DNA from: Magnaporthiopsis rhizophila
Lineage: Eukaryota > Ascomycota > Sordariomycetes > Magnaporthales > Magnaporthaceae
Reading direction: 5' to 3'
DNA: 64,000 nt
Assembly: GCA_003049465.1 (NCBI GenBank)
Contig: PYSS01000008.1
Span: forward strand, 248,001-312,000
Part shown: in pieces, positions 29,644-40,090 of the stretch
How positions within the stretch are numbered: position 1 is the first letter of the stretch
How the letters are laid out: every line of letters starts with the position of its first letter
The notes under the pieces: generated by a model
Seen by the model: only the letters and a program-made list of their open reading frames with translations
Database searches by the model: none
What the model was told of the DNA's origin: nothing
Program-made: the position numbers and the translations under genes

Positions 29644-31248
29644 ATGGCCTCCATCCTGACCCCTCGGCAGGCCGACGAGCTGTGAGTTGCGGGTCCCTCC
29701 CATGCTTGTCCTGCCCTGCCTTACCCTGCGCGCGAGCCGCCTCCAGCTGTTGAGGACCGTCCCTAACAGTCACATCCACCGCCGCACCGCAGACACAAGG
29801 CCATCGTAGCGTACCTATCGGCAAACAACCTGTCCAACACGTCGAATGCGCTCCGTGAAGAGCTCAATCTCCCGGAGGAGGTCTTTGATGCGGCCACCCA
29901 GAAGAAGTACGAGGGCCTGATCGAGAAGAAATGGACGAGCGTTGTCCGCCTCCAGAAGAAGGCATGTAGTGCCCGCCGCATTTCCCATACAGCCCTCTTG
30001 CTCCAACAAAGCATCCTGCTGTCGACGGGCCCTGGACTGACCCCATCTTTTGCCCTCACCGCGCAGATCATGGATCTAGAGTCTCGGAATAGCGCCCTAC
30101 AGAGCGAGCTCGACAACGCGACGCCGCTTTCCCTAGCCAAGAGAAACCAGGACCCAGCATCATGGCTTCCCGCCCCGAGGCCGCGCTACTCGTTGGAGTC
30201 ACACCAAAATACCATCAACTGTATCGCGTTTCACCCTGTCTACTCTTCCATCGCCTCCGGTTCCGACGACTGCACGATCAAAGTATGGGACTGGGAGCTG
30301 GGAGAGCTCGAGCGGACCATCAAGGGCCACACCAGGCCGGTTTTGGACGTCGATTTCGGTGGCCCTAGAGGTGGTATTCTGCTAGCATCATGCAGCTCCG
30401 ACTTGAGCATCAAGCTCTGGGACCCGTCCAACGATTATAAAAACATTCGCACACTGCCGGGACACGACCACAGCGTCAGCGCTATTCGCTTTATGCCCTC
30501 GGGCGCCGCCGCGATGTCGGGCAATCTGCTGGTGAGTGCGAGCAGAGACATGACTCTCAAGATATGGGACGTCACGACCGGCTTCTGCCTCAAGACGATA
30601 CGCGGCCACACAGCATGGATCCGCGACGTCTGCCCATCCTTCGACGGCCGCTACCTTCTTTCCACGGGCGACGACTCGTCATTGCGCCTCTGGGACATAT
30701 CGGTCTCCAACCCGGAGAACAAGCTCACAATGACGGGGCACGACCATTACGTCGAGTGCTGTGCCTTGGCACCGCCAACCGCTTACCCATACCTAGCCCG
30801 GCTGGCTGGCTTGAAAAAGCCGCCCCCGGCGACCAGTTCGGCCGAGTTCATGGCGAGTGGCTCCCGAGACAAAACCATCAAGCTTTGGGATTCGCGCGGG
30901 TCGTGCCTCAAGACATTGATCGGACACGATAATTGGGTTCGCGCTCTTGTCTTCCATCCCGGCGGCAAATACCTCTTCTCCGTCTCAGACGACAAGTCGC
31001 TGCGCTGCTGGGATCTCGACCAGGATGGCAAGTGCGTAAAGACGATCGGTGGCGACGTGCACGAGCGGTTCGTTACTTGTTTGAGGTGGGCTCCTGGCAT
31101 CGTCACGGACGCACCCGCGAAAGATGGGGATGCAGGCCAGTCGAACGGCACTCCGCGGAAAAAGACAGAGGCTGCTCCTGAGGTGCGCATCCGGTGCGTC
31201 GTTGCCACAGGAAGCGTGGATATGAAGCTACGCATCTTTGCGAACTGA
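29644..31248 (+). CDS. PAC1: Nuclear distribution protein PAC1/LIS1 (NudF)
   Basis: The fungal LIS1 homologue, 462 residues, which binds the dynein motor to promote nuclear migration and spindle positioning. Exons 29644-29681, 29793-29961, 30067-31248, exactly in phase. The N-terminal LisH dimerisation motif is [17 protein letters not shown] (about residues 14-30), then the coiled coil [28 protein letters not shown], then seven WD40 repeats from about residue 105 (for example [66 protein letters not shown]). The second intron uses a GC donor (AAG/GCATGT) with a normal AG acceptor, which is the only way to preserve the conserved junction. Between the last repeats is a longer insert ([15 protein letters not shown]...), common in filamentous fungi. 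Confidence 0.95.
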
Positions 31249-31796
31249 GTCTTCTCTCGCACACTCGGACTGAAGCCTACACTTTGCTGGGGTGTGGCAT
31301 GCGTGCCATGGAGTCAATCGATCGAGCGACGGACCCGACGTCTTGCTGAACTCTCTGGCCGGCCCTCGCCCAGGCCTCATGTCGCGGGGCCTTTTGGCGG
31401 GACTGGCGGGGGTGGATGATGCTGTCAAAGATGGCAGCACAGACAAGACGAGGCTTGCGTTGAGAATTATCCTGACAACAAATGGCTTTGGAGTGTGTTC
31501 AGCTTCCCGATCCTATCTGCGGATCGAGTTTATAGGCCTTCTTGGTTTGGCTTACTCGACTGGATTGGAGCTGGGAGGGATTCTGCTGAGGCGGTGCTGG
31601 GCAGGACCGAGGAATTCCATGGCACTTGGAAGGCATATGCGCGGTTAAAAAGCAAGGCTTTCGCTATGCCCCCCTGGACATACTGGCTGGTTTGTCCGTC
31701 ACTCAAGGCAGTTCATGATTACATGACAGAACCAGATAGATACCCGATATTCAAAAAACGATATGCCGATGTCAATTTCGTGTGGTCCCTCCCATT
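31249..31796. other. Convergent intergenic region, PAC1 / dehydratase
   Basis: About 550 bp between two stop codons, presumably both 3' untranslated regions. A 124-residue open frame on the plus strand (31495-31866) has no ATG at its beginning and runs into the dehydratase antisense, so it was not accepted. Confidence 0.4.
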
Positions 31797-33815
31797 TCAG
31801 CACCCGGCAGCAGTTAGGAAATCAAAGTCTGCTCCAAACTGGGCCTGGTTTACGCTCCTCAGATAGAGTCCCCTGTAACCCCTGATGGGCGTCTTGGCAG
31901 CAGCAGTGGCGGCCGCCTTGAGCGCGTCGGCCCTGAGACGCACGCGCTCCTGGATCTCCGCCTCGGGGACCTCGAGATGCAGCACGCGCCGCTCCACGTC
32001 GCAGCATATGATGTCGCCGTCGCGAACGACGCCAAACACGCTCTCGGGCAGCGCCGCCTCGGGCGAGACGTGCAGCACGACACACCCGCCCGCCGTCCCG
32101 CTCATGCGGCCGTCGCTGATGCGCAGCATGTCGACCACGCCGCGGGCCGACAGCCTGCGCGGGATGGGGATAAGGCCGGCCTCGGGCATGCCCGGGTTCC
32201 CGACGGGGCCGATGCTCTGCAGCACCAGGACGCTGTCGGCGCCTATGTTGACCGAGTCGTCATCGTCGTCGGCATCCAGGCGCGCGGCCAGGTCGGCGGC
32301 GCCCGAGAAGACGACGGCGGGCCCGCGGTGTCGCAGCAGCTGCGCGTCTTTAACGGCCGACGCCTTGATCACGGCACCGTCCGGCGCCAGGTTCCCGCGC
32401 AGCACGGCTAGGGAGCCCAATCCCGCGGGCCGCAGCGGGCCGGAAAGCGGACGGATGATGACGGCACCACCGCCGGGCGACGATGACGATGTTGTTGAGA
32501 CGCGGTACGGCTGCCCGACAGCGGTGACGTCGGCGTCAAGCACCTCCCGCAGGGTGCGGCCGTCGATGGTGGCGGCGCCGAGGCGCAGCAGCGGGCGCAA
32601 CTGACGCAGCAGGGCGGGCATGCCGCCGGCGGCGTGGAAATCCGTCAGGTAGTTGTCGCCGCTGGGCTTGAGGTCGACGAGCAGCGGGGTGGCGCGGCCG
32701 ACGTCGTCGACCGTCTGCAGCGTGACAGCGCCGGCGAGGTCCGGGTGCCGGTTCGCGATGGCGAGGAGGTGCACGACCGCGTTGGTCGAGCCGCCCATGG
32801 CCTGCAGCGCCACGAGCGCGTTGTGGAACGAGTCGGCCGTCAGCAGCTCCCGCGGCGTCCGGCCGCCCGGTGTCGCCAGCGACATGGCGATCCGGCCCGT
32901 TTCCTCGGCGATGCGCAGCCGCGCCGACGACACGGCCGGGGCGGTCGCGCCGCCTAGGGGCATCAGGCCGAGGGCCGCCGTCACGCAGGCCATGGTGCTG
33001 GCGGTGCCCATGACGCCGCACGTTCCGCCCTAGTTCTCGGTTAGCGAGCGTGGTCGCAGGAGGTGATCCCCGAGCCGTGACTAAAAGTTGTCACTGTGTA
33101 GGTAGGTATCTATTTTTTTTTTTTTTCACCGTGGCAGCCAGCATACCGTCGGGGCCAGCTCCTCGTTGAGGGTTGATATGTCCTCAATGTCGATCTCACC
33201 AGCCCTGTAGGCGGCCCAGTTGCTCCGGCAGTCGGTGCAAGCGCCGACACGGCGGCCCCGGTGGCTCCCCGGCATCATGGGGCCGGTCACCAAGGGTATA
33301 AAGGGCTTGTTGGCCGAGAGCGCGCCCATGATCTGGGCGGGCACGGTCTTGTCGCAGCCGCCGATGGCGACGCAGGCGTCGACGGGCTGGCACCTGATCA
33401 TCTCCTCGGTGTCCATGGACATGAGGTTGCGCAGAAACATGCTGGTGGGCGACGCGAAGCTCTCGTGGATGCTGATGGTGGGGAACTCCATCGCCAGGCC
33501 GCCGCTCAGGTGCACGCCGCGCTTGACGGCCTCGACCAGCTGAGGCACGTTGGCGTGGCACGGGTTGAAGGCCGAATAGGTGTTGATGATGCCGACGATG
33601 GGCCGCGAGAGGGCATCGTCGCTGTAGCCAAGCGCCTTGATGAAGGCCTTGCGGAGAAACAAGGCGAAGTGCGGGTCGCCGTAGCCCGGGAGGCCCTGCC
33701 GCAGGCCCCATTTGGCGGTGATGGGCCGCGAGAGGTCGTAGTCAGCTAGGGGCTTGAGGTCTTCTGCCTCAGCTGACACCGGTGAGTGTTTGGTGTCGTC
33801 CGCTGTTTTGGACAT
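31797..33815 (-). CDS. IlvD/Edd-family dehydratase (sugar-acid or dihydroxy-acid)
   Basis: An iron-sulfur dehydratase of 633 residues in two exons, 33815-33147 and 33029-31797. Cluster cysteines are in AIGGCDKTVPAQ, RRVGACTDCRSNW and GGTCGVMGTAS; the second exon starts exactly at that last motif. Other family blocks are AFNPCHANVP, EFPTISIHESF, ALQAMGGSTNAVVHLLAIA and ISDGRMSGTAGG. The family includes dihydroxy-acid dehydratase (ILV3, branched-chain amino acids) and sugar-acid dehydratases such as L-arabinonate dehydratase. The TDCRSNWAAYRAGEI type of motif and the lack of an obvious mitochondrial presequence (MSKTADDTKHSPVSAE) favour a peripheral sugar-acid role over ILV3, but this is inference. 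It is divergent from the Ldh2-type oxidoreductase, 473 bp away. Confidence 0.87.
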
Positions 33816-34288
33816 TGTATTAGTTGAAAACGAACTGGTAGGTTGCTGAATGGAGCTCGATCAAGTGCGGAGCGGATGAGTGAACCAGTAGACCTAGATA
33901 TCTACAAGAATTGGATGCTATTTCATCTATATCCATTGGAAAACGTCATAGTGGCCAGGACGGCAGCTGCAGCCGCCCCACGCAAAGGCATCATTGTGCG
34001 GAGTAATGGCGATTGGGTTTGGTTGGGTTGGAGGAGGAGGAGGCGGTGGTTCCAGGAATAGAGCGTTTGCCGGCGCGGTGAGATTTTCTGGAGATCGATC
34101 GCAGTTCTTGGAGGCAAAGCAGCACCCCGATGTCGGCTCCAGCGTGGAAACAATATCTGACTTGGTGCATCGGCCTGCATTTACATCACCAATGACTCAC
34201 CCAAGATTCCGGAGCTCGTTCTGTGCTAGCAACGGTCGAAAATATCAGTCGTCACCATTTGCCTGATATCACCCAGCAAGCAGAAAAA
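33816..34288. promoter_or_regulatory. Shared divergent promoter, dehydratase / Ldh2 oxidoreductase
   Basis: The 473 bp between the two start codons must contain both promoters. Visible features are AT-rich blocks on the dehydratase side (33885-33950) and a GGAGGAGGAGG run (34029-34043). No specific factor site can be assigned. Confidence 0.5.
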
Positions 34289-35374
34289 ATGGCATCTGAG
34301 GCCCCAGAAGCTTCAAAAGACGCCAAGGTCTTCGTCAAGGCGCCGGACGCAGAGGCCTTCGTCAGAGACGTCCTCGAGCGCAACGGCGTGTCGGGCCCAG
34401 ATGCTGCCATCGTGGCCTCGTGCCTGGTGCAGGCGGACCTGCGCGGCGTGGACTCGCACGGCATCAACCGCATCCCATCATACGTCGCCCGCATCCGCCA
34501 GGGCGTGCTGGACCCGGCCGCGGTCCCGGAGCTGCGCCAGGTGACGCCGGCGGCGGCGCAGATCGACGCGCACAACGGCTTCGGCTTCGTGGCCGCGCAC
34601 CGCGCCATGGCGGCTGCCGTCGACATGGCCCGCGTCTTTGGCCTAGGCATGGTCTCGGTCAAGCACTCGAACCACTTCGGCATGTCGGCCTGGTTGGTGC
34701 AGCAGGCAGCCGACGCCGGCATGATGAGCCTTGTCTTCACCAACTCGAGCCCGGCTCTGCCGGCCTGGGGCGGTCGCGAGAAGCTGATGGGCGTCAGCCC
34801 CATCGCGTGCGGCGCCCCGGGCGAGCCGCGACCGTTCGTGCTAGACATGGCGCCCTCGGTCGCCGCCAGGGGCAAGATCTACAAGGCGAAGCGGCGCGGC
34901 GAGAAGATCCCGCTCGACTGGGCGCTCGACGCGCACGGCAACCGCACCGACGACCCGACCGCTGCGCTCGACGGCGGCGTCATGCTCCCCATGGGCGGGC
35001 CCAAAGGATCGGCCCTGGCGCTCATGATGGACGTCTTCTCGGGCGTGCTGTCCGGCTCGGCCTTTGCTGGCCACGTTACCAACCCCTACGATCCGTCCCG
35101 GCCTGCCGATGTGGGTCATTTCATCATGGCTATCAAGCCTGACCTGTTTATGAGCCTGGACGAGTTTAAGGGCAGGATGAAGTACCTGTACGAGCGGGTG
35201 GTTGGATGCGAGAAGATGGCTGGCGTCGATCGTATTTACTTTCCTGGCGAGATTGAACAGCTTATCATGGAGGAAAGGCTCAAAACGGGCATTCCTTATG
35301 TTCAGGCGGAGATTAATGCCTTGAATGCCGAGGCAGAGCTGGTAGGTGCAAAAAGAATTGTTGAGAGCAGGTAG
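34289..35374 (+). CDS. Ldh2-family malate/lactate-type oxidoreductase
   Basis: A 361-residue protein of the NAD(P)-dependent Ldh_2 family (PF02615), which includes malate, ureidoglycolate, 2,3-diketo-gulonate and delta-1-piperideine-2-carboxylate reductases. Signature features: RGVDSHGINRIPSYV with the catalytic His (about residue 55), VSVKHSNHFGMSAWL, TNSSPALPAWGG, KLMGVSPIACGAPG, VLDMAPSVAARGKI and PMGGPKGSALALMMDVFSGVLSG. The ATG at 34289 (AGAAAAAATGG) is preferred over an upstream alternative, since residues before it are not conserved-looking. It probably reduces or oxidises an alpha-keto/alpha-hydroxy acid. Divergent pairing with an IlvD/Edd dehydratase, which makes 2-keto-3-deoxy acids, fits a two-step sugar-acid route. 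The protein appears cytosolic. Confidence 0.88.
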   Translation: MASEAPEASKDAKVFVKAPDAEAFVRDVLERNGVSGPDAAIVASCLVQADLRGVDSHGINRIPSYVARIRQGVLDPAAVPELRQVTPAAAQIDAHNGFGFVAAHRAMAAAVDMARVFGLGMVSVKHSNHFGMSAWLVQQAADAGMMSLVFTNSSPALPAWGGREKLMGVSPIACGAPGEPRPFVLDMAPSVAARGKIYKAKRRGEKIPLDWALDAHGNRTDDPTAALDGGVMLPMGGPKGSALALMMDVFSGVLSGSAFAGHVTNPYDPSRPADVGHFIMAIKPDLFMSLDEFKGRMKYLYERVVGCEKMAGVDRIYFPGEIEQLIMEERLKTGIPYVQAEINALNAEAELVGAKRIVESR

Positions 35375-35544
35375 TCCGGCCGAGGAAGCGCCAAGGAGAA
35401 TCAGGCGAGAATACAAAAGAATACAGGAAAACACCTGGATGTTTAAAGCATAACCAGGTACACAGAAAGGCGAGGGAGAAAGGAAAAGCGCAAAATAAAA
35501 GCTACAACATACCTCCACACCTCATCAAGCAAAAAGCAATCTCT

Positions 35545-35618
35545 TGATCCGACCCAGGATCGAACTGAGGACCTTGAGCGTGTTAAGCTCACGTGATAAC
35601 CGACTACACCATCGGACC
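35545..35618 (-). tRNA. tRNA-Val (AAC)
   Basis: A 74-bp intronless gene on the minus strand. Acceptor GGTCCGA/TCGGATC with discriminator A, D arm TGGTGTAGTCGGTTATCAC, anticodon stem TGAGC/GCTCA, loop TTAACAC, T arm CTCAG/CTGGG. Anticodon AAC. Confidence 0.93.
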
Positions 35619-36890
35619 CGTCGATTGCCGGAAATCATGCCCCCGGTCTGGAATTATAATCGCTGCTGACGGAGCTCCTATGGGTAAATCTTTTCCCGCC
35701 CTCTTTCCCCGCGGACGATAATCCCCGGATTGGTGAGTCAAAAAGTTGGGGTTGGTTGCATGTGGGGATTCGTGCGGGGGGTTCGAACCATCAGAGGAAA
35801 AGTTTGTAGCTGCCGAGGCGAGCCAAGCATGCCAAGCGACGCGCTAAAAATGGCATTATCAAACCTCGGCGGGGAGAAGAGAAGGAAAAACGACACTAGA
35901 CTCCACTGTTCCGGTCCCAGTCCGGCCTTTTTTTTCCTTCTCGGACCACGCGACCACGACGGCCACCGCCGCCCAACGAGAGTCGAGTCCCGCCCTCCGT
36001 ACTCGGTGGCAGCTATCCTTTTCGACCCTCGCCCTCCCCTGGCCCTGTCCCTGGGCCATTGTCCCGAGGTCTCGCCAGGGCTTGGCAATGGAAGAAGCAA
36101 TGCCATGCGGGTTGGTGCTTGAGCTTGGTCCGCGGGAGCGCTTGAGCTTGGCCCGCGGAGGCGCCTTAGCGTCGTGGTACCTGGGCACTCCCTTCGTCCT
36201 CTAGAATTCATTCAAAGCCTCTCACCCACGCAGCTTGGCCTAACCTGCCGGCCCTGGATTTTCCTCCAGTGGTTTTGCCATAATAACTAATAGCCCTAGA
36301 CGGACACACATACTTATTCTATGAAGGCCCAGCCTCCACGCTCTCGGATGCGGAGTCTGGAGACCCCACGCGGGGAATTGGCACGTCGTTGAGTATCGGA
36401 AGACTCCGGGAGCCATGACTCCCGAGACGTCCAATCATGAGGACGCAAAAAAAGGAGACAGCGGCAAAATGAATACGGAATCGCTCGGCTACGGGGTACT
36501 CGCCGGCCTTATGGAGCAGCCTTCTCCATCACGACCCACGGCAGGGCAGGGCCCAACCACTTGCATCCTTGTTTTTTTCTCAGCTCTCCGTTCTTGGACA
36601 TCTCCAGTGCCCGTAGATGGGACCCAATCGACTGGCTACAATGTTTTCGTTCACCGCAGGCCCCGTCCTTTATGGGTCGATGGACCTTCGTGGGGGTCGG
36701 TGGTGATCGCCCGGGCGATTATTTAAAGGCTGGCCGACAGTCGCTATCCGGACTCCTTCTTCTTCCCTCTGCCCCAACGGTCTCTTTCGTGACCGGACCG
36801 GTGGCCCCCTTTTCTTGCTAGGCCGTGATCTCGTTCTCAACTTGTCAAGCCACCGCGAGCACGCAGGCCTCCTCCGCTTCACCAACCACC
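35619..36890. other. Intergenic, promoter of sugar-type transporter
   Basis: About 1.27 kb with no accepted gene. A TATA-like TTATTTAAAG lies at 36719-36728, about 165 bp before the transporter ATG, followed by a CT-rich leader (36740-36800). Longer frames around 35740-36200 on both strands are Pro/Arg/Ser-rich shadows. Confidence 0.4.
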
Positions 36891-38981
36891 ATGGCGGGAC
36901 CGGCCAAGAAGCCTGTCAACGTCTTCAGGCTCAAGAACCTGGACGAGCCCAAGGAGATCTTCAACTGGAGGCTATGGTTCGCCGTCTTTTGCTTCGGGCT
37001 TCTTGGAGCCGCCAGGGGTGTAGACGAGGGTCTCATCAGCGGCGCCTTCAACTCCAAGGACTTCCAAAAGACCATCAACTACGAATCGTATACCAAGGAG
37101 GAGAAGACAAACATCAAGGGCAACGTCTCGTCCATGGTCCAGATTGGCTGCGTCGGAGGCTCACTGATGTACGTGTATCCGACTCTACCTATCCTGGCTC
37201 CCCCATCCCGTCATGTCCTTACGTCACCCTCAATTCCACTTCTTTATATAAGCGGCAGCTGCTAACATGACCTGTTTCCGGCCTGCCAGTGCGTTTTTGG
37301 TCTGCGATCGTATCGGGAGGATCTGGGCCACTAGGCTACTCTGCCTCCTTTGGATCCTTGGCATCTCCATTTTCATGGCTGCCGAAGGAAACATGGGCAT
37401 GATCTATGCCGGGCGCTTTGTTGCTGGGCTCGGAGTGGGCATGACGCCCGTCGTAGGGCCCGTTTACATCGCAGAGATCGCCCCCGCGAGTGTCAGAGGC
37501 CTGTGTACCTGCTGGTTCACTGGGGCCGTTTACATCGGCATCGTGCTTGCTTATTTCACAAACTACGGGTTCGTCAGCCCCAGCCACAGCCTCCATTTCT
37601 GATACGTGGCCGAGCCCTTTGTCCCCTCGGCGTGATCCAACCGTATCTAACTCTTGCCGTGTCCTGCAGTTGCCAAATCAACATTGGGGACACCACGCAT
37701 GCGAGGTGGCTCGTGCCCACGAGTCTGCACCTCATGTTTGCCGGCATCATCTTCCTTCTATCCTTCTTCCAGCTCGAGTCTCCTCGCTTCCTGATCAAGA
37801 AGGGCAAGATCGAGGAGGCAACAAAAACGATGGCGACACTCCGTAACATGTCGATGGACAGCGACTACGTTGTGCGAGAGATACATGCCATCCGGGTCTC
37901 CTACGAGGAAGAGCTCGAAGCCACCAAGGGAGCCACCTGGGTCGGGATCCTGAAGGAGATGTTCCTCATCCCCAGCAACCTCTACCGGCTGTACCTGACC
38001 AGCTGCGTGCAGTTTCTGTCACAATGGTCTGGTGCCGGGTCCATCACCCTTTATGCTCCCGATCTTTTCCATCTTCTGGGTAAGCCTCGAGCCCAGACAA
38101 ACAGACGGTGCTGTGCCGAACGCCACTCTTGCTCTGACCTGGTGCTTACATGTCTCATCGTTCAGGCATTTCGGGCCAGAATGAGTCGCTGCTCATCACA
38201 GCCGTGTTTGGCGTCGTGAAACTGGTTGCGGCCGTCATTTGCGCCCTGTTCCTGGTCGACGTCATCGGGCGCAAACGGGCCCTCCTTATTGGCATTACCC
38301 TGCAAGCCATCTCCATGATCTATGTGGCCGGGTTTCTCACCGCCGTTCCCGAAATGGGCATTGTTGAGAACTACAAGATGGGCACGCACGAGATTGGGCC
38401 CAGCAAAGGCGCCATTGCAAGTATTTACGTAAGCGGTTTTGGTTGGGCACTTGGATGGAACTCGATGCAGTATCTTCTCACTGCTGAGCTGTTCCCTCTG
38501 CGTATCAGGGCCCTGGCCACATCCTTCGCCATGATGGTACGTACGGGCGAAATCCCGTCTTGTCTGCTTCTGCCGACTGCCTTGTAGCAGCCGCCCAGCG
38601 GCATACGTCTTCAAATAAATACGAGGCTGACAGACTGCCTTCCAGCTTCACTTTGTCAACCAGTTCGGCAACGCTCGCGCCGTTCCCAACATGCTCCTGT
38701 CGCGGGAGAACGGTGGCATCACGCCCAAGGGGACCTTCTGGTCGTTTGCCGCCATCACCGTTCTCGGAGGCATCTGGGTGTTGGTGTCGGTACCCGAGAC
38801 AAGCGGGCGCTCGCTTGAGAGCATGGACAGGTTGTTCGAGATGCCTTGGTACAAGATCGGCCTCTACGGCAACGCCGACGCCGACGCCCGCGACCGCCAG
38901 GCGCAGCAGAAGGAGGATGCCGCCGGATTCGAGGCCGAGCAAAGGGTCGAGACGATCGGGGACGGTACTAGGAAGGTCTAA
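36891..38981 (+). CDS. MFS sugar-type transporter, five exons
   Basis: A sugar-porter family carrier of about 557 residues. Exons 36891-37168, 37290-37568, 37670-38079, 38166-38536, 38646-38981, all in phase. N-terminal helix WRLWFAVFCFGLLGAARGVDEGLISG, motif CDRIGRIWATRL after helix 2, RFVAGLGVGMTPVVGPVYIAEIAP (the R-x-x-x-G-x-G and P-x-Y-x-x-E-I-A signature), FQLESPRFLIKKGK (PESPRW-like), VDVIGRKRALL, LLTAELFPLRIRA, and VPETSGRSLESMDRLF (PETK/R-like) at the end. This is closest in style to the fungal quinate/galacturonate-type branch of sugar porters. Substrate is unproven. Its position after the dehydratase and Ldh2 genes suggests uptake of the acid sugar they consume. Confidence 0.9.
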
Positions 38982-39688
38982 GCGCGCAAGCAGTGGAAGA
39001 GCGGGACCATCCAGGGGGGGCGACACGGCTTCGTGGGCAAAGCTTGCCTGCCCTTTTTATTTTTGCAGATAGCCGCTAGGCTATTTGGCAGTTCTTGATG
39101 GAACTTGGGGAAGATAGCGATATTTCCTGCGCCGGTCGTAAAAACGAGGCTCGGCTGAAGACGTTGCGGAGCAGGAAAATATTTGAAGGTTTACGGCCAC
39201 AAAAGCATACATGGCCGGTACAAGGCATCCACTGTACCTTGTCACCCCCGCGATAAAAAAAGAGGTACACAAAAAGGAAAGTGACCTGGGCCAGGGGATT
39301 CATTCTTCCATAACCTCGTCAATTTTGGGAAAATACCAATATTTATAAGCAAAGGCCGCAAATATTTTTAAAAATTCATTTCATATTTATTAAGCAGCGC
39401 AGTCTGTAGTTTGAATAGTTTGCTTGTGGCTCCTGATGTTCCTCGTGAGAGTGTCTGGAGGAAATTCTCCACTCCTCGGCACTTTTGGTGTACTCCTTTT
39501 TTTGTGGTGAGGGTGCCTGTTTGCCCGCTCATCGAGTTTTAAAGTGAAAGTGAAGTAAATACAGGCTTGATTCGTGTAAGTTGCGTAGACGCCCGTTTCA
39601 GCGCAAGCACGTCCCCAGCTGCATTCCTCGGTGATAGAAAATCCCTCATATTGTGGCAGATCCTTCTATGAAACCATCTAATCCTATC
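38982..39688. other. Intergenic, no gene recognised
   Basis: The 3' region of the transporter, then AT-rich DNA around 39300-39400, up to the tRNA-Ala gene. No coding frame was supported. Confidence 0.4.
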
Positions 39689-39760
39689 GGGCGAATGGTT
39701 TAGTGGTATAACGCTTCCTTAGCATGGAAGAGGTCCGGGGTTCGATTCCCCGTTTGTCCA
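39689..39760 (+). tRNA. tRNA-Ala (AGC)
   Basis: A 72-bp intronless gene. Acceptor GGGCGAA/TTTGTCC with discriminator A, anticodon stem CTTCC/GGAAG, loop TTAGCAT, T arm CGGGG/CCCCG. Anticodon AGC. Confidence 0.93.
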
Positions 39761-40090
39761 AACCTTTTGCCTCTGAACTGTTTAAGCAGCGTGAGTGCGA
39801 TGTTTTATACGGCTTGGTGTTGGATCATCAGCATTGATTTTTAATCAGCTTGAAATTTTTACGCCGTTCGCTTTTGAACCCACATAGCGACTGATCTCAT
39901 TCTTTGTTAGGACTTGATTATAATGCCGGGTTAAAGGTTGAAAAAGAGACCAATGATGCTTGTGCACCATTAGCACTGTCAGCTCTGAGGGTAGCAACGT
40001 CTCGTTTTTAACCTCTCACAGCTATCCGCCTACTAGTTCGAAGGGTCCCTACACTCTCGCCACGCCCACGCTAGAACCACCACATAGGTC
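39761..40090. other. Upstream region of HET locus
   Basis: 330 bp with no gene. AT-rich stretches near 39830-39930 may be the promoter of the HET-domain locus. Confidence 0.35.

Noticed and set aside
31495..31866. 124-residue plus-strand frame between PAC1 and the dehydratase
   Set aside because: Begins with GTG, has no early ATG and ends antisense to the dehydratase; no family.
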